Shown here: one piece after another, positions 24,142 to 33,739 of the stretch | Layout: every line of letters starts with the position of its first letter | Position numbering within the stretch: position 1 is the stretch's first letter | Assembly (NCBI RefSeq): GCF_001642995.1 | Contig: NZ_LOHS01000156.1 | Span: 140,002-204,001, forward strand | Length of the DNA: 64,000 nucleotides | Source: Streptomyces jeddahensis | Lineage (GTDB): Bacteria; Actinomycetota; Actinomycetes; Streptomycetales; Streptomycetaceae | Direction: 5' to 3' | Translations under genes and position numbers: made by a program | The notes under the pieces: model-generated | What the model was told of the DNA's origin: nothing | Database searches by the model: none | Seen by the model: only the letters and a program-made list of their open reading frames with translations

Positions 24142-26028
24142 ATGGACATGGCGAAGAACACGGTGGCATGGCGTCTGATCGGTGCGCTGGTGCTGCTGGC
24201 CGGGTTGCTGACAGCGGCCGGTTCGGGTGCGCCGTCGTCGGCCGCCGCCGACGGCCTCCCCGGATCGCTGTGGTTCGACGGACCGGCCGCCGCCGTGCTC
24301 ACGGCGGACGACGGAGGCTTCACCGACGGCCTCGGCCGCGAGGTCGTGCTGCGCGGCTACAACGTCTCCGGCGAGACCAAGCTCGACGAGAACCGCGGCC
24401 TGCCCTTCGCGTCCGTTGCCGACGCCCGCAAGTCCGCGGCCGCGCTACGGGCGCTCGGCGGCGGTAACACCGTGCGCTTCCTGCTGTCCTGGGCGTACGC
24501 CGAACCGGTGCGCGGACAGGTCGACACCGCGTATCTCGCCGCCGCCACCGACCAGATGCGGGCCTTCCTCGACGCCGGGATCCGCGTCTTCCCCGACTTC
24601 CACCAGGACCTCCACTCGCGCTACCTCTTCGACGAGGACAGCTGGTACACGGGGGACGGCGCACCCAAGTGGGTCGTCGACGCCGGCGACTACCCGGACG
24701 AGTTCTGCGGAATCTGCCTCTTCTGGGGCCAGAACATCACCCAGAACGAGGCGGTGAAGCAGGCGTCGTACGACTTCTGGCACAACGCCCGCGGCGTCCA
24801 GGACGCCTTCCTCGACACCGCGCAGACCACGATGACCTACCTGGCTCAGCACCTCACCGCCGAGCAGTTCGCCGGCGTCGTGGGCTTCGACCCGTACAAC
24901 GAGCCGCATGCCGGCACGTACGACCCGGGGCAGACCAGCCGTATGTGGGAGCGCGACGTGCTCTGGCCGTTCTACGAGAGGTTCCGGGACCGGATGGACA
25001 GGGCCGGCTGGCAGAACAAGCCGGCCTTCGTCGAACCGAACCTCTTCTGGAACGCCAACCTGGCCTTCCAGAAGCAGGAGGGCGGCCTCCTCGACGCGGG
25101 CACGCTCGGCCCGCGGTACGTCTTCAACACGCACTTCTACGATCAGAAGGCGATCTCAGGGATCTTCATGCCTGGCAAGGCGGGCGACGGCCAGTACGTC
25201 GCCGACTTCGCCGCCGTACGCGACCGGGCCGACGCCGCCGGTACGGCGGCGGTCGTGAGCGAGTTCGGCCACCCGCTGTCGGGAGCGGTCTCGGACAAGG
25301 CGCCGACCGTCCTCAAGGCCATGTACCAGGCACTCGACTCCCGTCTGCCCGGCGCCGACTGGTGGTCGCGGCCCACCGACTCCGGAGCGGTCCTGTCCGG
25401 CACGCAGTGGCAGTGGGACATCTACAACGGGCGGCACCACGAGCTGATGAACGGGAACCCCGACAAGGTGCAGACCGAGGGGGACGCCTGGAACGACGAA
25501 GACCTCTCCGCGGTCCGGCTCGACGACTCGGGCCGGGCGGTGCTGCGCCAGGACGCCCGTCTCCTGGACCGCCTCTATCCCAGCGCCACCGCGGGGGACA
25601 CGGTCGCCTTCACGTACGAGGACCGCTCGCGCGACGGCTCCACGACCCTGACCTGGAACCCGGTACCGGATTCCCTCCCTCGCGTCGCCGAGCTGGTGGG
25701 CTCGGGCCAGTACGGCCTGCTGCTCTGGCGTTCGGACGGCAACCCCGCGCCCACGGAGCTGCACCTCCCGGCGTCCTTCCCCACCTCCGCGACCACCGTC
25801 GTCTCCGACCTCGGGACGGTCACCGGCCCGCCCGCCTACGCCGAGAGCGCTCCCATCGCCGTGGCCCCGGAACCCGGCGGCACCGGAAGCCGCCGCCTCC
25901 TGCTCACTGCCCCCGACTCGGGCACCCTGCACTACGCCCTGGTGACCAACCGTGCGACGGAGCCGTCCGCCGCCCTGCTGAGCGCGGCCCGGGCGGAACT
26001 GGCCGCCTGGGCCGCGGCACACTCCTGA
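24142..26028 (+). CDS. Secreted GH5 endoglycoceramidase-like glycosidase
   Basis: The 628-residue precursor has a signal peptide (hydrophobic residues ~11-30, cleavage near Ala35). A (beta/alpha)8 glycoside hydrolase family 5 domain follows: GYNVSGETKLDENRGLPF, VRFLLSWAYAEP, DFHQDLHSRY, acid/base Glu254 in FDPYNEPHAG and nucleophile Glu374 in VVSEFGHP. Residues ~500-620 form a small beta-sandwich typical of the C-terminus of endoglycoceramidase-type enzymes. The best guess is cleavage of glycan-ceramide or a similar glycolipid linkage outside the cell, but related GH5 subfamilies act on other beta-glycosides. The promoter region carries a 17-bp direct repeat. Confidence 0.85.
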   Translation: MDMAKNTVAWRLIGALVLLAGLLTAAGSGAPSSAAADGLPGSLWFDGPAAAVLTADDGGFTDGLGREVVLRGYNVSGETKLDENRGLPFASVADARKSAAALRALGGGNTVRFLLSWAYAEPVRGQVDTAYLAAATDQMRAFLDAGIRVFPDFHQDLHSRYLFDEDSWYTGDGAPKWVVDAGDYPDEFCGICLFWGQNITQNEAVKQASYDFWHNARGVQDAFLDTAQTTMTYLAQHLTAEQFAGVVGFDPYNEPHAGTYDPGQTSRMWERDVLWPFYERFRDRMDRAGWQNKPAFVEPNLFWNANLAFQKQEGGLLDAGTLGPRYVFNTHFYDQKAISGIFMPGKAGDGQYVADFAAVRDRADAAGTAAVVSEFGHPLSGAVSDKAPTVLKAMYQALDSRLPGADWWSRPTDSGAVLSGTQWQWDIYNGRHHELMNGNPDKVQTEGDAWNDEDLSAVRLDDSGRAVLRQDARLLDRLYPSATAGDTVAFTYEDRSRDGSTTLTWNPVPDSLPRVAELVGSGQYGLLLWRSDGNPAPTELHLPASFPTSATTVVSDLGTVTGPPAYAESAPIAVAPEPGGTGSRRLLLTAPDSGTLHYALVTNRATEPSAALLSAARAELAAWAAAHS

Positions 26029-26054
26029 ACCAGCTGCCCACCGGGCCTCAGGCC

Positions 26055-26762
26055 TCAGGCAGTGTTGAACCCGTCCCACAAGCGCCCGCCCACGCTGTCC
26101 AGCACCTCATCGACCAGCGCGACCAGTGCCTCGGAGCGACCCTCGAGGGCGTCGCGCACCGCCGCTTCCAGGCGCCCGGCAAGACCGGGCTCGGCCGCCT
26201 GCAGGCGCCGGGCGAGCCACTTGCCGGCGCCGAGCCAGCGTCCGCGGACGAGCAGCACCAGTTCGGCGGTGCGCTGGGCCAGCGTCGTGACGATGAACAG
26301 GCGCTCGACCGGATCGGCGCATCCGGCGAGATCGTCGAGGACATCCGTCAGCACGTATCGGCAGTGCTCCAGCTCGTCCGGGGCGACCGGCGGTGGCCCG
26401 GCCGCGACCCGTTCACCGGCCTCCTCGGCGAGCCGGGCGCCCCTGCCGTCCCGGTCGAGAACCAACCGGCCCTGGGCGCACATGAACAGCAGCGGTGAGC
26501 GCCGGTTCGCCGTCTCGCGCTCGACGAACTCACACCAGGTCTCCTCGGTGTGCACGAACATCTCCACAGGCCAACCGGCTTCGACGAAGCTGCTGCGGTA
26601 CGGGGCGGGCGCGCCGCCGTCCAGCACCACCACGAGGTCGAGGTCGGAGTACGCGGTGCGGCGCTCGGTGAGCACGCTCCCACACACGAAGGCGGCCAGG
26701 GCTTCCGGGTAACGCTGTTCCGCGATCCGTCGCGCGGCTTCCACGGGTCCGAGTCTGTTCAT
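26055..26762 (-). CDS. Nucleotidyltransferase-fold protein
   Basis: A 235-residue protein with the minimal nucleotidyltransferase core: FVCGSVLTERRTAYSDLDLVVVLDG (GS helix followed by the metal-binding D-x-D) at residues ~25-50 and a later VEMFVHTEE strand supplying a third acidic residue. The C-terminal half is helical. Related proteins include aminoglycoside nucleotidyltransferases and MNT-type modules. No HEPN partner gene is adjacent, so it is not an obvious MNT/HEPN toxin pair. Substrate unknown. It converges on the GH5 gene. Confidence 0.8.
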   Translation of the reverse strand: MNRLGPVEAARRIAEQRYPEALAAFVCGSVLTERRTAYSDLDLVVVLDGGAPAPYRSSFVEAGWPVEMFVHTEETWCEFVERETANRRSPLLFMCAQGRLVLDRDGRGARLAEEAGERVAAGPPPVAPDELEHCRYVLTDVLDDLAGCADPVERLFIVTTLAQRTAELVLLVRGRWLGAGKWLARRLQAAEPGLAGRLEAAVRDALEGRSEALVALVDEVLDSVGGRLWDGFNTA

Positions 26763-26798
26763 GGGCCCTCATCTTCTCGGAGCGCACCGGTCCTGGCA

Positions 26799-26846
26799 CG
26801 GGGATTTCGCTGTGCCCAGGACCGGGGATTTCGCCGTGCCCAGGAC
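26799..26846. repeat. Tandem 24-bp duplication upstream of nhaA
   Basis: Two copies of a 24-bp unit (26799-26822 and 26823-26846), differing at one base and sharing GGGGATTTCGC and GTGCCCAGGAC, followed by two partial GTGCCCA copies. They lie in the promoter gap between the divergent nucleotidyltransferase and antiporter genes. Confidence 0.8.
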
Positions 26847-26926
26847 GTGCCCATGACGTGCCCAGGAAGTTGACCGGCCGGAACACCCCGAACCATGCCC
26901 TGATCGGGAATGCGAGGCACAATGCC

Positions 26927-28825
26927 GTGGTGACGGACTCCGACTCCACGGCCCCCTCGTCCTCCGCCGGACGCGTCTCGGTCAGAGGCGCGGCCAGCAC
27001 GCCGCTACGCGACTTCCTGAGGACCGAGACCGGCAGCGCCATGGTGCTGCTGGCCGCCACCCTCGCCGCCCTCGCGTGGGCCAACATCGCGCACGCGTCG
27101 TACGAGGACTTCTGGCACACGCGGTTCTCGGTCACGCTCGGCGGCCGGGGCGTCTCGCTGCCGCTGCGGGAGTGGATGAACGCCGGACTGATGACGTTCT
27201 TCTTCTTCGTCGTCGGTCTGGAGGCGCGCCGCGAGTTCGACATGGGGGACCTGCGCGACCGGCGCCAGCTGTCGCTGCCGGCGATCGCGGGGGTGTGCGG
27301 CATGATCGTGCCGATCGCCATCTATCTCGCCATCAACGCCGGCCACTCCTCGGTGCACGGCTGGGGCGCCGCGATGTCCACGGACACCGCGTTCGCGCTC
27401 GGCATGCTCGCGCTGCTGGGGTCGCGCTTTCCGGAGCGCCTGCGCACGGTCATCCTGACGGTGACGGTCGTCGACGACTTTCTCGCGCTCGGGGTGATCG
27501 CGGTCGCCTACAGCGAGGACGTCGACCTGCCCGCCCTTCTCGCGGGCCTGTGCATCTTCGCTGTGATCCTGCTGGTCCGCGCGGTGGGGGTGCGCCACGG
27601 TTGGGCGTACGCGCTGCTCGGCGCGGCGGCCTGGGTGGCGCTGCTCAAGTCGGGTGTGGACCCGGTCGTGGTGGGCCTGGCGCTCGGTCTACTGACCTAT
27701 GCGTACCCCTCGCCACGTAGTGAGCTGGAGCGGGCCACCGGCCTGTTCCGCGCCTTCCGTGAACAGCCGACGCCCGAGCTCGAGCGGTCGGTACGCCGGG
27801 GGCTCAGGTCGGCGGTATCGCCGAACGAGCGGCTGCAGCAGCTCTACCACCCCTGGACCAGCCATGTGATCGTGCCGTTGTTCGCCCTGGCGAACATGGG
27901 CATCGTGATCAGCGGCGACCTGCTGGCCCGAGCCTTCACATCGCCCGTGACCCTGGGCATCCTGTTCGGCCTGGTGGTGGGCAAGCCGATCGGCATCATC
28001 GGCGCGGCGTGGCTGACCAACCGCCTCAGCCGCGGCCGTATGACGCCGCAGGTCGGCTGGGGAGCCGTGGCCGGGGGCGGCACGATCGCCGGTGTCGGCT
28101 TCACCGTGTCCCTGCTGATCTCCACCCTCGCCTTCCAGGGCCGCCAGCTCGAGGAGGCGAAGATCGGCATCCTGAGCGCGGTCGTCTGCGCCTTCGCCGC
28201 CACCTGGGCGGTCGCCCTCGTCATCTGGGCCCTTCCGCCACGCCGCCGGGCGCGGGCCCTGATCGGCACGGCCGAGACCATGGTCGACCTCGCCGTCCCG
28301 GTCGACCCAGACCGCGACCATGTGCGCGGCCCCGCGGACGCGCCGGTGACCATCGTGGAGTACGGCGACTTCGAGTGCCCGTACTGCGGGCAGGCCGAAC
28401 CGGTCATCCGCGAGCTGCTCGCCGGGCACGCATCCGTGCGGTACGTCTGGCGGCACCTGCCGCTGACCGACGTCCACCCCCATGCCCAGCTGGCAGCCGA
28501 GGCGGCGGAGTGCGCGGCCGAGCAAGGAGCGTTCTGGGAGATGCACGAGCTGCTCTTCGCGCACCAGGGTGCTCTGGAAGCCCGCGACCTCGTGCGCTAC
28601 GCCGAGCAGCTCGGCCTCGACACGGACCGTTTCCGCCAGGCCCTGCGCGACCGCACCTGGGCCACCCGGGTCGCCGAGGACGTGGAGTCCGCGGACCTGA
28701 GCGATGTCTCCGGAACCCCCACCTTCTTCATCAACGACCGCCGCCATCTGGGCGCCTACGACATCGAGGCCCTCTCCGCCGCCGTACACGCGGCCAAGAC
28801 GCGCGCGGTGCTCAGGTCGGGGTGA
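26927..28825 (+). CDS. nhaA: NhaA Na+/H+ antiporter fused to a DsbA-like thioredoxin domain
   Basis: Start at GTG 26927 (GAGG nine bases ahead; in-frame starts further upstream lack a site) gives 632 residues. Residues ~25-420 are an NhaA antiporter with about eleven membrane helices. They carry the conserved STDTAFALGMLALLGSRFP and TVVDDFLALGVIA segments, the latter containing the paired Asp residues that bind Na+ and protons. After the last helix the chain continues into a DsbA/thioredoxin-like domain with the active site CPYC (Cys484, Cys487) and SGTPTFFINDRR. This fusion is a known actinobacterial architecture; how the redox domain affects transport is not established. It probably serves pH and sodium homeostasis. 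Confidence 0.92.
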   Translation: MVTDSDSTAPSSSAGRVSVRGAASTPLRDFLRTETGSAMVLLAATLAALAWANIAHASYEDFWHTRFSVTLGGRGVSLPLREWMNAGLMTFFFFVVGLEARREFDMGDLRDRRQLSLPAIAGVCGMIVPIAIYLAINAGHSSVHGWGAAMSTDTAFALGMLALLGSRFPERLRTVILTVTVVDDFLALGVIAVAYSEDVDLPALLAGLCIFAVILLVRAVGVRHGWAYALLGAAAWVALLKSGVDPVVVGLALGLLTYAYPSPRSELERATGLFRAFREQPTPELERSVRRGLRSAVSPNERLQQLYHPWTSHVIVPLFALANMGIVISGDLLARAFTSPVTLGILFGLVVGKPIGIIGAAWLTNRLSRGRMTPQVGWGAVAGGGTIAGVGFTVSLLISTLAFQGRQLEEAKIGILSAVVCAFAATWAVALVIWALPPRRRARALIGTAETMVDLAVPVDPDRDHVRGPADAPVTIVEYGDFECPYCGQAEPVIRELLAGHASVRYVWRHLPLTDVHPHAQLAAEAAECAAEQGAFWEMHELLFAHQGALEARDLVRYAEQLGLDTDRFRQALRDRTWATRVAEDVESADLSDVSGTPTFFINDRRHLGAYDIEALSAAVHAAKTRAVLRSG

Positions 28826-28871
28826 CGGGCTGCGTCCGCCCGTGCAAGCAGCAGCGCTCGAACAGCAGCGC

Positions 28872-29320
28872 TCAAGCAGCAGCCGTCGGCGACCGCCGCA
28901 CCGCGCACCCGGTGACGCGGAAGTGGCTCCATACCGTACGGAAGGCGAAGTGGCCGCTAGTGTACGGCTCCGGGTCCGTGTAGTCGAAGACCAGCCGGCC
29001 GTTGTTCCACCACGGGGGAGCGGACATCGGTCGCGTTCCAGAAGTTGTTGAGGCCGGAGACACGGTCGTTGGCGCCGTCCGCCGAGACCGGTGTCGCGGT
29101 GTACTCGAGGACGTACGGGCCGTGGAGCCGCTCCCGGAACCACACGGTCGCACCGCCCGGCACGTCGATGTCGAGCACGCCGCGCTCCGCGTTGACGCTG
29201 CCGCCGCTCTCCAGCCCGACCGCCCACTTGCCGAGGCCGTGCCGGAAGTCGTCGTGAGCGATGCGGCGCGCAAGGTTCCGCACATGTTCCAACACGAGCC
29301 CTTCGTCGGCCTGTTCGGGG
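28872..29320 (-). pseudogene. DUF6250-type secreted protein remnant
   Basis: Reading from 29300 downward, one frame gives DDFRHGLGKWAVGLE, then GVLDIDVPGGATVWF, LHGPYVLEYTATPVSA and LNNFWNATDVRSP, the first half of a DUF6250 beta-jelly-roll protein. Near 29010 the homology jumps, in another frame, to NGRLVFDYTDPEPYTSGHFAFRT, the family's last strands. About 60-80 central residues are missing and the signal peptide is also gone. It therefore has a 5' truncation plus an internal deletion. The relic directly follows the CHAT gene stop. Family assignment is by remembered motifs. Confidence 0.6.
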
Positions 29321-32300
29321 TCAGGCGCCGTAGAAGGCGAAGGCCCCCCACGCCGCGGCGCTGGGGAACACCCGCTGAAGGTAGCCGTCGCCAGCGGAGG
29401 CCAGGTGTCGTTGCCCCCACCAGTCGAAGGCCTGGCCTTCCTGTGTCGTCCCCTCGACGCCGCCGGAGTGGGCGGACCAGCGGTCGCACTCACCGTGGTT
29501 GCCCGCCCTGCGGTGGGCGAGGGCCAGTGCGGCGAAGCTCAGACGGTCGGTGTCGGCGGACCGTCCGGGCGACTCCAGCCGTGAGCACGCCCAGTCGATC
29601 AGGTCGGCGGCGGTCCACGAGGCCATCCGGCGCTGGGCACCGGCCAGCGAGCCCGCGACGGTGTCCGCGTCCCAGGCCGGTTCGGCGGCCAGCGCCTCGT
29701 AGAACAGAGACATCAGAATCGCCGCGTCACGATCCACCACCGGCCACATGCTCACGACCAGCCCGCGCGCCCCGGCGGACAGGAGCGCCCGCCCGAGCCC
29801 GACCAGCTCGTCCCGCTGTCGCACCTGGTGGCGGCCGCTGCTGCAGGCGCTCAGGGTGACCAGCGCGCCCGTCCAGTCCATGGCGGCCAGGCGTTCGGTC
29901 CGCACGACCTCGGTCGTGGCGGATCCGGAAGGTCCGGCGAGGAACAGCCCACTGCGTTCGGGGCGCTGCTCGTCGAACGTGCCGTGACAGGCGAGATGAA
30001 CCAGGGAGAGCCGGTCCGCCGAATTGACCGCCGTCTCCAGCCAGTCGGCGGTGGCCGCCTCGTCGAAGTGCGCGGTGCCGCCGAGCCGGTCGACGACTTC
30101 GGCGCATTCGCCGCGGTAGTACGTGAGTTTCCTGGAGCCGGTCCCCGGAAAGCCCCCGGCCAGAACTGTTCCGTCCCGGTGCCACGCGCCACCGCCGGTT
30201 CTGAGCAGGGACGCGGACGGCAGGTATCGCGTGGGCCGGCTCTGACGGTCCGGCTCGGGCTGCGTCTCCTGGGCGTTCGACGGCAGATGCAGCGGCACCG
30301 TGTGCAGGAGACCGTGGGGGACGACCAGAACCGGGGTGCCTGGGCCGCCCACGGTCTCCACCACGTCCCGCACCGCCTTGTGCAGGGGACTGCGCACGAT
30401 CGTGTCGAGGGCCGCCGACTGGTCCTCCACCGAGTTCGCCCCAAGCAGAGCGCGTACCTCGTCGGCGTACTGGTGCCGGCCCAGCGCCTCATGGCCGCCC
30501 AGCGACACCAGCACGGGCTCGGTCCGTCCCGCCTCCAGCACGAACGCGTACAGCGCATCGCGGCCGACCCAGAACTCGACCAGTGCGGAGGCACTGGAGC
30601 GGCCGAGCAGGCGTGCCGCCTCCGTCGCGGTGATCGGCTCGGCCATCCGGCGGACGCGGACTTCCGGGTACTCGGCAGACAACCGCTCCCAGAGTCCGGT
30701 GAGCTCCTGACGCACCTCCTCCAGGCGCTGTTCCCACCCGATCAGGCGCCGTACCCGAGCCTCGGTGTCCTCGCCCTCGGGACGCGCCGACAGTTCCGCG
30801 CGCAGCGCGCGCTGCCTCTGCCACAGCTCCTGCTCGCGGGCAAGCAAGCCGTGGTCGGTGCTGTCGACGGCGGATGCCGATCCGGTGTGCCGTACGGCGT
30901 CCAGCAGCGACCGGCCCTTCGCCCGTTCCACCAGGTCGAACGCCTGGGCGACGTGGCCGAGCGCCAGGGCGGTCTCGACCGCCTCCGCGTACGGCGGGGC
31001 CAGGAACGTGCGGAAGTCTGCCAGCGGACCGAGGTCGAGGGCCCTGCGGCGCAGTTGTTCGTACGCGTCGCACGCCGCCACCAGGTGGTCGAGCAGTGCG
31101 GGGCTGCGCTCCCCGGTCTCGAACCGGTACCAGCCGATCGCCGTGTGCGCCGTCATCACCGTCTGGTCGTCCGGCCGGCGGTCACCGAGCGCGGCGAGCC
31201 GCTCCATGGTCTTGGCCGCGGCCTCGGTCCGTCCGGTCTCCTTAAGGATCCGCAGCCGGACGGCCAGCCGGACCGCGAGCCGGTGCGAGAAGCGCTCCTC
31301 TGCCCGTTCGGCGGCGGCCAGGGCGCGCTCGCTGTAGGCGTCGGCGAGCTCCCAGGCTCCGTAATGAGCGCATATCTGGGCGAGCTTGCCGTCGATCACT
31401 CCGCCGTCGATCAGGATCCCGCCGTCAGGAAGGGCCGCCTCCGGCAGATCCGGGGCGACCTGTGCGAGCCGTCGCCGCGCCGCGAATCCGCTCAGCGCAC
31501 GCGCCCGCAGGAGCAGACCGAGCTCCTCCTCCTCGCCGAGCCCGAACCGGCTTCTGACCATGGCCAGATGCCTCAGCGCGAAGCACTCCCGCAGGGCATC
31601 GCCGAGGGCGTGGGCCAGATGCCGGGAGCGGGAGAGCACCGACAGCGCGCGGCCGGGCGCTCCCGCGTAGAGGTGGACCAGGCCCAGCAGATTCCACACC
31701 TGGGGCATGCAGTGCGCCGCCCGCAGCTGCTCCCAGTGGCTCTCGGCACGGATCAGCAGCGCCTCCGCGGCGGCCAGGTCGCCCTCCTCGAACCGCTGTT
31801 CCGCCGTGTCGACGAGCCGGCGCCCCATGGTCGCGTTGAGGCCGATCTCCAGGGCGAGATCGGCTTCCGAGGAGATCTGCTGGCGCAGGTGGGTCTCGGT
31901 GAGCGCCTCGATCTGCGCGATCCGTTCGTCGTGCAGACGCCCGTAGTGCTCGTCGTCGACGTGGTCATGGATCCGCTTGAGCAGGTCGTGGGCGTGGGTG
32001 AAGGCGGTCCCGCTCTCGGCCTCACGGCCTGCTTGCCGGCTGATGTCCGCCAGATGGCTCCACGCCTTGACGGCGTCGAGGTCGGCGCCCGCGTCGGTGA
32101 GTGTCCGCGCCGCCTGGGCGGCCAGTTCCGCGGCTTCGTCGAGGCGGCCCTGGCGGGCGAGTTCGTGCGCGAGGTTGTCGGTGATGACGCCACGCAGGGA
32201 AGCGGTGATCCCTTGTACGGCCAGGGCGCGGCGCAGCGGTTCCTCGGCGCCTTCGAGACCGTGGGCGGTGACGATGTTGGCGTGGTTCTGCAGTACCGCC

Positions 32301-32680
32301 GCGTAGCCCGCGGAGTCTCCGGCGGCGCGGGCGGCGTCGGCCGCGTCCCCGAACAGGCGGACGGCTCGCTTCAGTCTGCCCTCTGCCGCAGCCGTCAGGG
32401 CGAGTCCCTCCAGCGCGGCACTTTTCAGGGCATCGTTGTCCGCGACCTCCCGGCATTTCTCGTAGTGGGCGGTCGCGTCGGCCAGGCGGCCCTCCGAGCG
32501 TGCCGTCTGGCCGAGCAGCCGATGGAGCATGAAGTGCAGTTGGACGTCGGCGACATGCGCGGACGCTGCTTCCACTGCGACGAGCACACGCTGGGCTTCA
32601 GCCAACCGGCCCTGGCCCAGCAGACCATGGGCGTACATCAACCCCTCTAACAGGCCCGCGAGTTCCGCGTCGTCGGACAT
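29321..32680 (-). CDS. TPR-CHAT protein (caspase-like protease fold)
   Basis: A 1119-residue protein. Residues ~1-580 are helical repeats of TPR type (LLGQGRLAEAQRVLVAVEAA, AELADAYSERALAAAERAE and many similar). From ~790 the CHAT domain begins; its dyad is complete, with His899 in LVHLACHGTFDE and Cys946 in VTLSACSSG, followed by LVGLGRALLSAGARGLVVSMWPV. CHAT peptidases are caspase/separase relatives activated through attached sensor repeats. TPR-CHAT proteins serve as proteolytic effectors in some defence systems, though no CRISPR or NTPase partner is next to this one. It is divergent from two coupled small genes (32752-33683) that may belong to the same system. Confidence 0.9.
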   Translation of the reverse strand: MSDDAELAGLLEGLMYAHGLLGQGRLAEAQRVLVAVEAASAHVADVQLHFMLHRLLGQTARSEGRLADATAHYEKCREVADNDALKSAALEGLALTAAAEGRLKRAVRLFGDAADAARAAGDSAGYAAVLQNHANIVTAHGLEGAEEPLRRALAVQGITASLRGVITDNLAHELARQGRLDEAAELAAQAARTLTDAGADLDAVKAWSHLADISRQAGREAESGTAFTHAHDLLKRIHDHVDDEHYGRLHDERIAQIEALTETHLRQQISSEADLALEIGLNATMGRRLVDTAEQRFEEGDLAAAEALLIRAESHWEQLRAAHCMPQVWNLLGLVHLYAGAPGRALSVLSRSRHLAHALGDALRECFALRHLAMVRSRFGLGEEEELGLLLRARALSGFAARRRLAQVAPDLPEAALPDGGILIDGGVIDGKLAQICAHYGAWELADAYSERALAAAERAEERFSHRLAVRLAVRLRILKETGRTEAAAKTMERLAALGDRRPDDQTVMTAHTAIGWYRFETGERSPALLDHLVAACDAYEQLRRRALDLGPLADFRTFLAPPYAEAVETALALGHVAQAFDLVERAKGRSLLDAVRHTGSASAVDSTDHGLLAREQELWQRQRALRAELSARPEGEDTEARVRRLIGWEQRLEEVRQELTGLWERLSAEYPEVRVRRMAEPITATEAARLLGRSSASALVEFWVGRDALYAFVLEAGRTEPVLVSLGGHEALGRHQYADEVRALLGANSVEDQSAALDTIVRSPLHKAVRDVVETVGGPGTPVLVVPHGLLHTVPLHLPSNAQETQPEPDRQSRPTRYLPSASLLRTGGGAWHRDGTVLAGGFPGTGSRKLTYYRGECAEVVDRLGGTAHFDEAATADWLETAVNSADRLSLVHLACHGTFDEQRPERSGLFLAGPSGSATTEVVRTERLAAMDWTGALVTLSACSSGRHQVRQRDELVGLGRALLSAGARGLVVSMWPVVDRDAAILMSLFYEALAAEPAWDADTVAGSLAGAQRRMASWTAADLIDWACSRLESPGRSADTDRLSFAALALAHRRAGNHGECDRWSAHSGGVEGTTQEGQAFDWWGQRHLASAGDGYLQRVFPSAAAWGAFAFYGA

Positions 32681-32751
32681 GGGCCCTCCCCCTGTTCTCG
32701 GACGCCGGAATGCTACCCATGCACCGGGTCACGCCAGACATACTGGAGCTC

Positions 32752-32913
32752 ATGGACACCTCCGACAACGCCGAGCCGGTGATCGGTGACACGCGCATCG
32801 GCAGCGACGGCGCACTGCAGCACTGGGACGGCCGCCAGTGGCTTCCGTACAAGCGGCAGGTCGAGGCCGAGGACCACACGTTCCGTCACGAAGAGGATCC
32901 TGAAGACTGTTGA
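32752..32913 (+). CDS. Small acidic protein coupled to a membrane protein
   Basis: ATG 32752 (TGGAG five bases ahead) encodes 53 residues with a central ALQHWDGRQWLPYKR motif resembling the DUF2510-like W-D-G-x-x-W short module, and an acidic tail. The in-frame ATG at 32710 has no ribosome site. Its stop overlaps the TTG start of the next gene (TTGA), indicating translational coupling. Divergent from the CHAT gene across a 71-bp gap. Confidence 0.72.
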   Translation: MDTSDNAEPVIGDTRIGSDGALQHWDGRQWLPYKRQVEAEDHTFRHEEDPEDC

Positions 32914-33683
32914 CCTCCTTCCTCTCCTCGCCTGCTCAGGAGCCCGCCGATCCCGTCGTCACCGGGCCCGCCGACGCGGTCGCCGATCTCCGCACCACCG
33001 CTCGCTGGACGATCGTCGCCGTCGCGGGGGTGGGCGCGCTGCTGGTCGGGGGCGGCCCGTTGACTGCCGTCGGCAGGATCGACGACTGGGGCGACACCTT
33101 CGCCGCGTTCGGCGGGCTGGCGTTGACGGTGCTGGGTGTCGGCTGGGCCATCTGGCAGACGGGTGAGGCGCTGACCCCGTGTCTGGCCACGCTCGACAAC
33201 CTCGACGCGCCGGAGATGGCCTCCCTGCGGGCGGCGATCGCGCGTAACCCGGCCGCGTACTACGGCCCCTACCGTTCCCTGCGCGAACTGCGCACTCAGC
33301 GCCGCCTGCACGAGGCGGTCGCCGCGGACCTGGCGGTGAAACTCGCGCGCGAGCAGGACCCGGTGCGGACCAAGGTCTTCGAACAGGGTCTCGCGGACGC
33401 CCGCGCCAACGCCGAGGAGGCTCGTCGGCTGCAGCACAGGCTCCTTACGCTGATCCACGCCTGGTCCGTGCGCCACGCCGTACGCAGAGCCCGGCTGCAC
33501 ACCCTTGCGGCGTTCGGGCTCGTCACCTTGGGGGCGGTCCTCTTTCTCACCGCGACCGGCGACAAAGCCGCCGATCCGCCTGCCAAGCAGGCGCGTTCGG
33601 CGTCCGCTGCCCCGCATGGCGCTGGTCTCGCACAGACGGCAGACCGATCCACGGAGAACCGACCGGGCCGCCAAGCGCTGTGA
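32910..33683 (+). CDS. Membrane protein, probable partner of the CHAT protein
   Basis: A 257-residue product from TTG 32910. There are two N-terminal membrane helices (TIVAVAGVGALLVGGGPL and TFAAFGGLALTVLGVGWAIW), then a long charged helical cytoplasmic region (RNPAAYYGPYRSLRELRTQRRLHE and following, ~130 residues). A third helix (LAAFGLVTLGAVLFLTA) near residue 210 precedes an Ala/Ser-rich tail. No family recognised. Overlap with the preceding small ORF and divergence from the TPR-CHAT gene suggest a three-gene unit in which this could be a membrane target or anchor of the protease; inference only. Confidence 0.75.
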   Translation: MTSFLSSPAQEPADPVVTGPADAVADLRTTARWTIVAVAGVGALLVGGGPLTAVGRIDDWGDTFAAFGGLALTVLGVGWAIWQTGEALTPCLATLDNLDAPEMASLRAAIARNPAAYYGPYRSLRELRTQRRLHEAVAADLAVKLAREQDPVRTKVFEQGLADARANAEEARRLQHRLLTLIHAWSVRHAVRRARLHTLAAFGLVTLGAVLFLTATGDKAADPPAKQARSASAAPHGAGLAQTADRSTENRPGRQAL

Positions 33684-33739
33684 CCGGGCACGGGACGCGG
33701 GCCGGTTGCTCTGCCGCTGTCCGGTAGAGGACCGGGCTG

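Noticed and set aside
24669..26498. 609-codon frame within the GH5 gene region
   Set aside because: Out-of-frame shadow of the glycosidase, Arg/Gly/Pro-rich, without motifs.
26055..26762. MNT/HEPN toxin-antitoxin module
   Set aside because: Only the nucleotidyltransferase is present; neither neighbour is a HEPN protein.
29828..32650. 940-codon plus-strand frame
   Set aside because: Antisense to the TPR-CHAT gene, whose catalytic motifs are clear on the minus strand.
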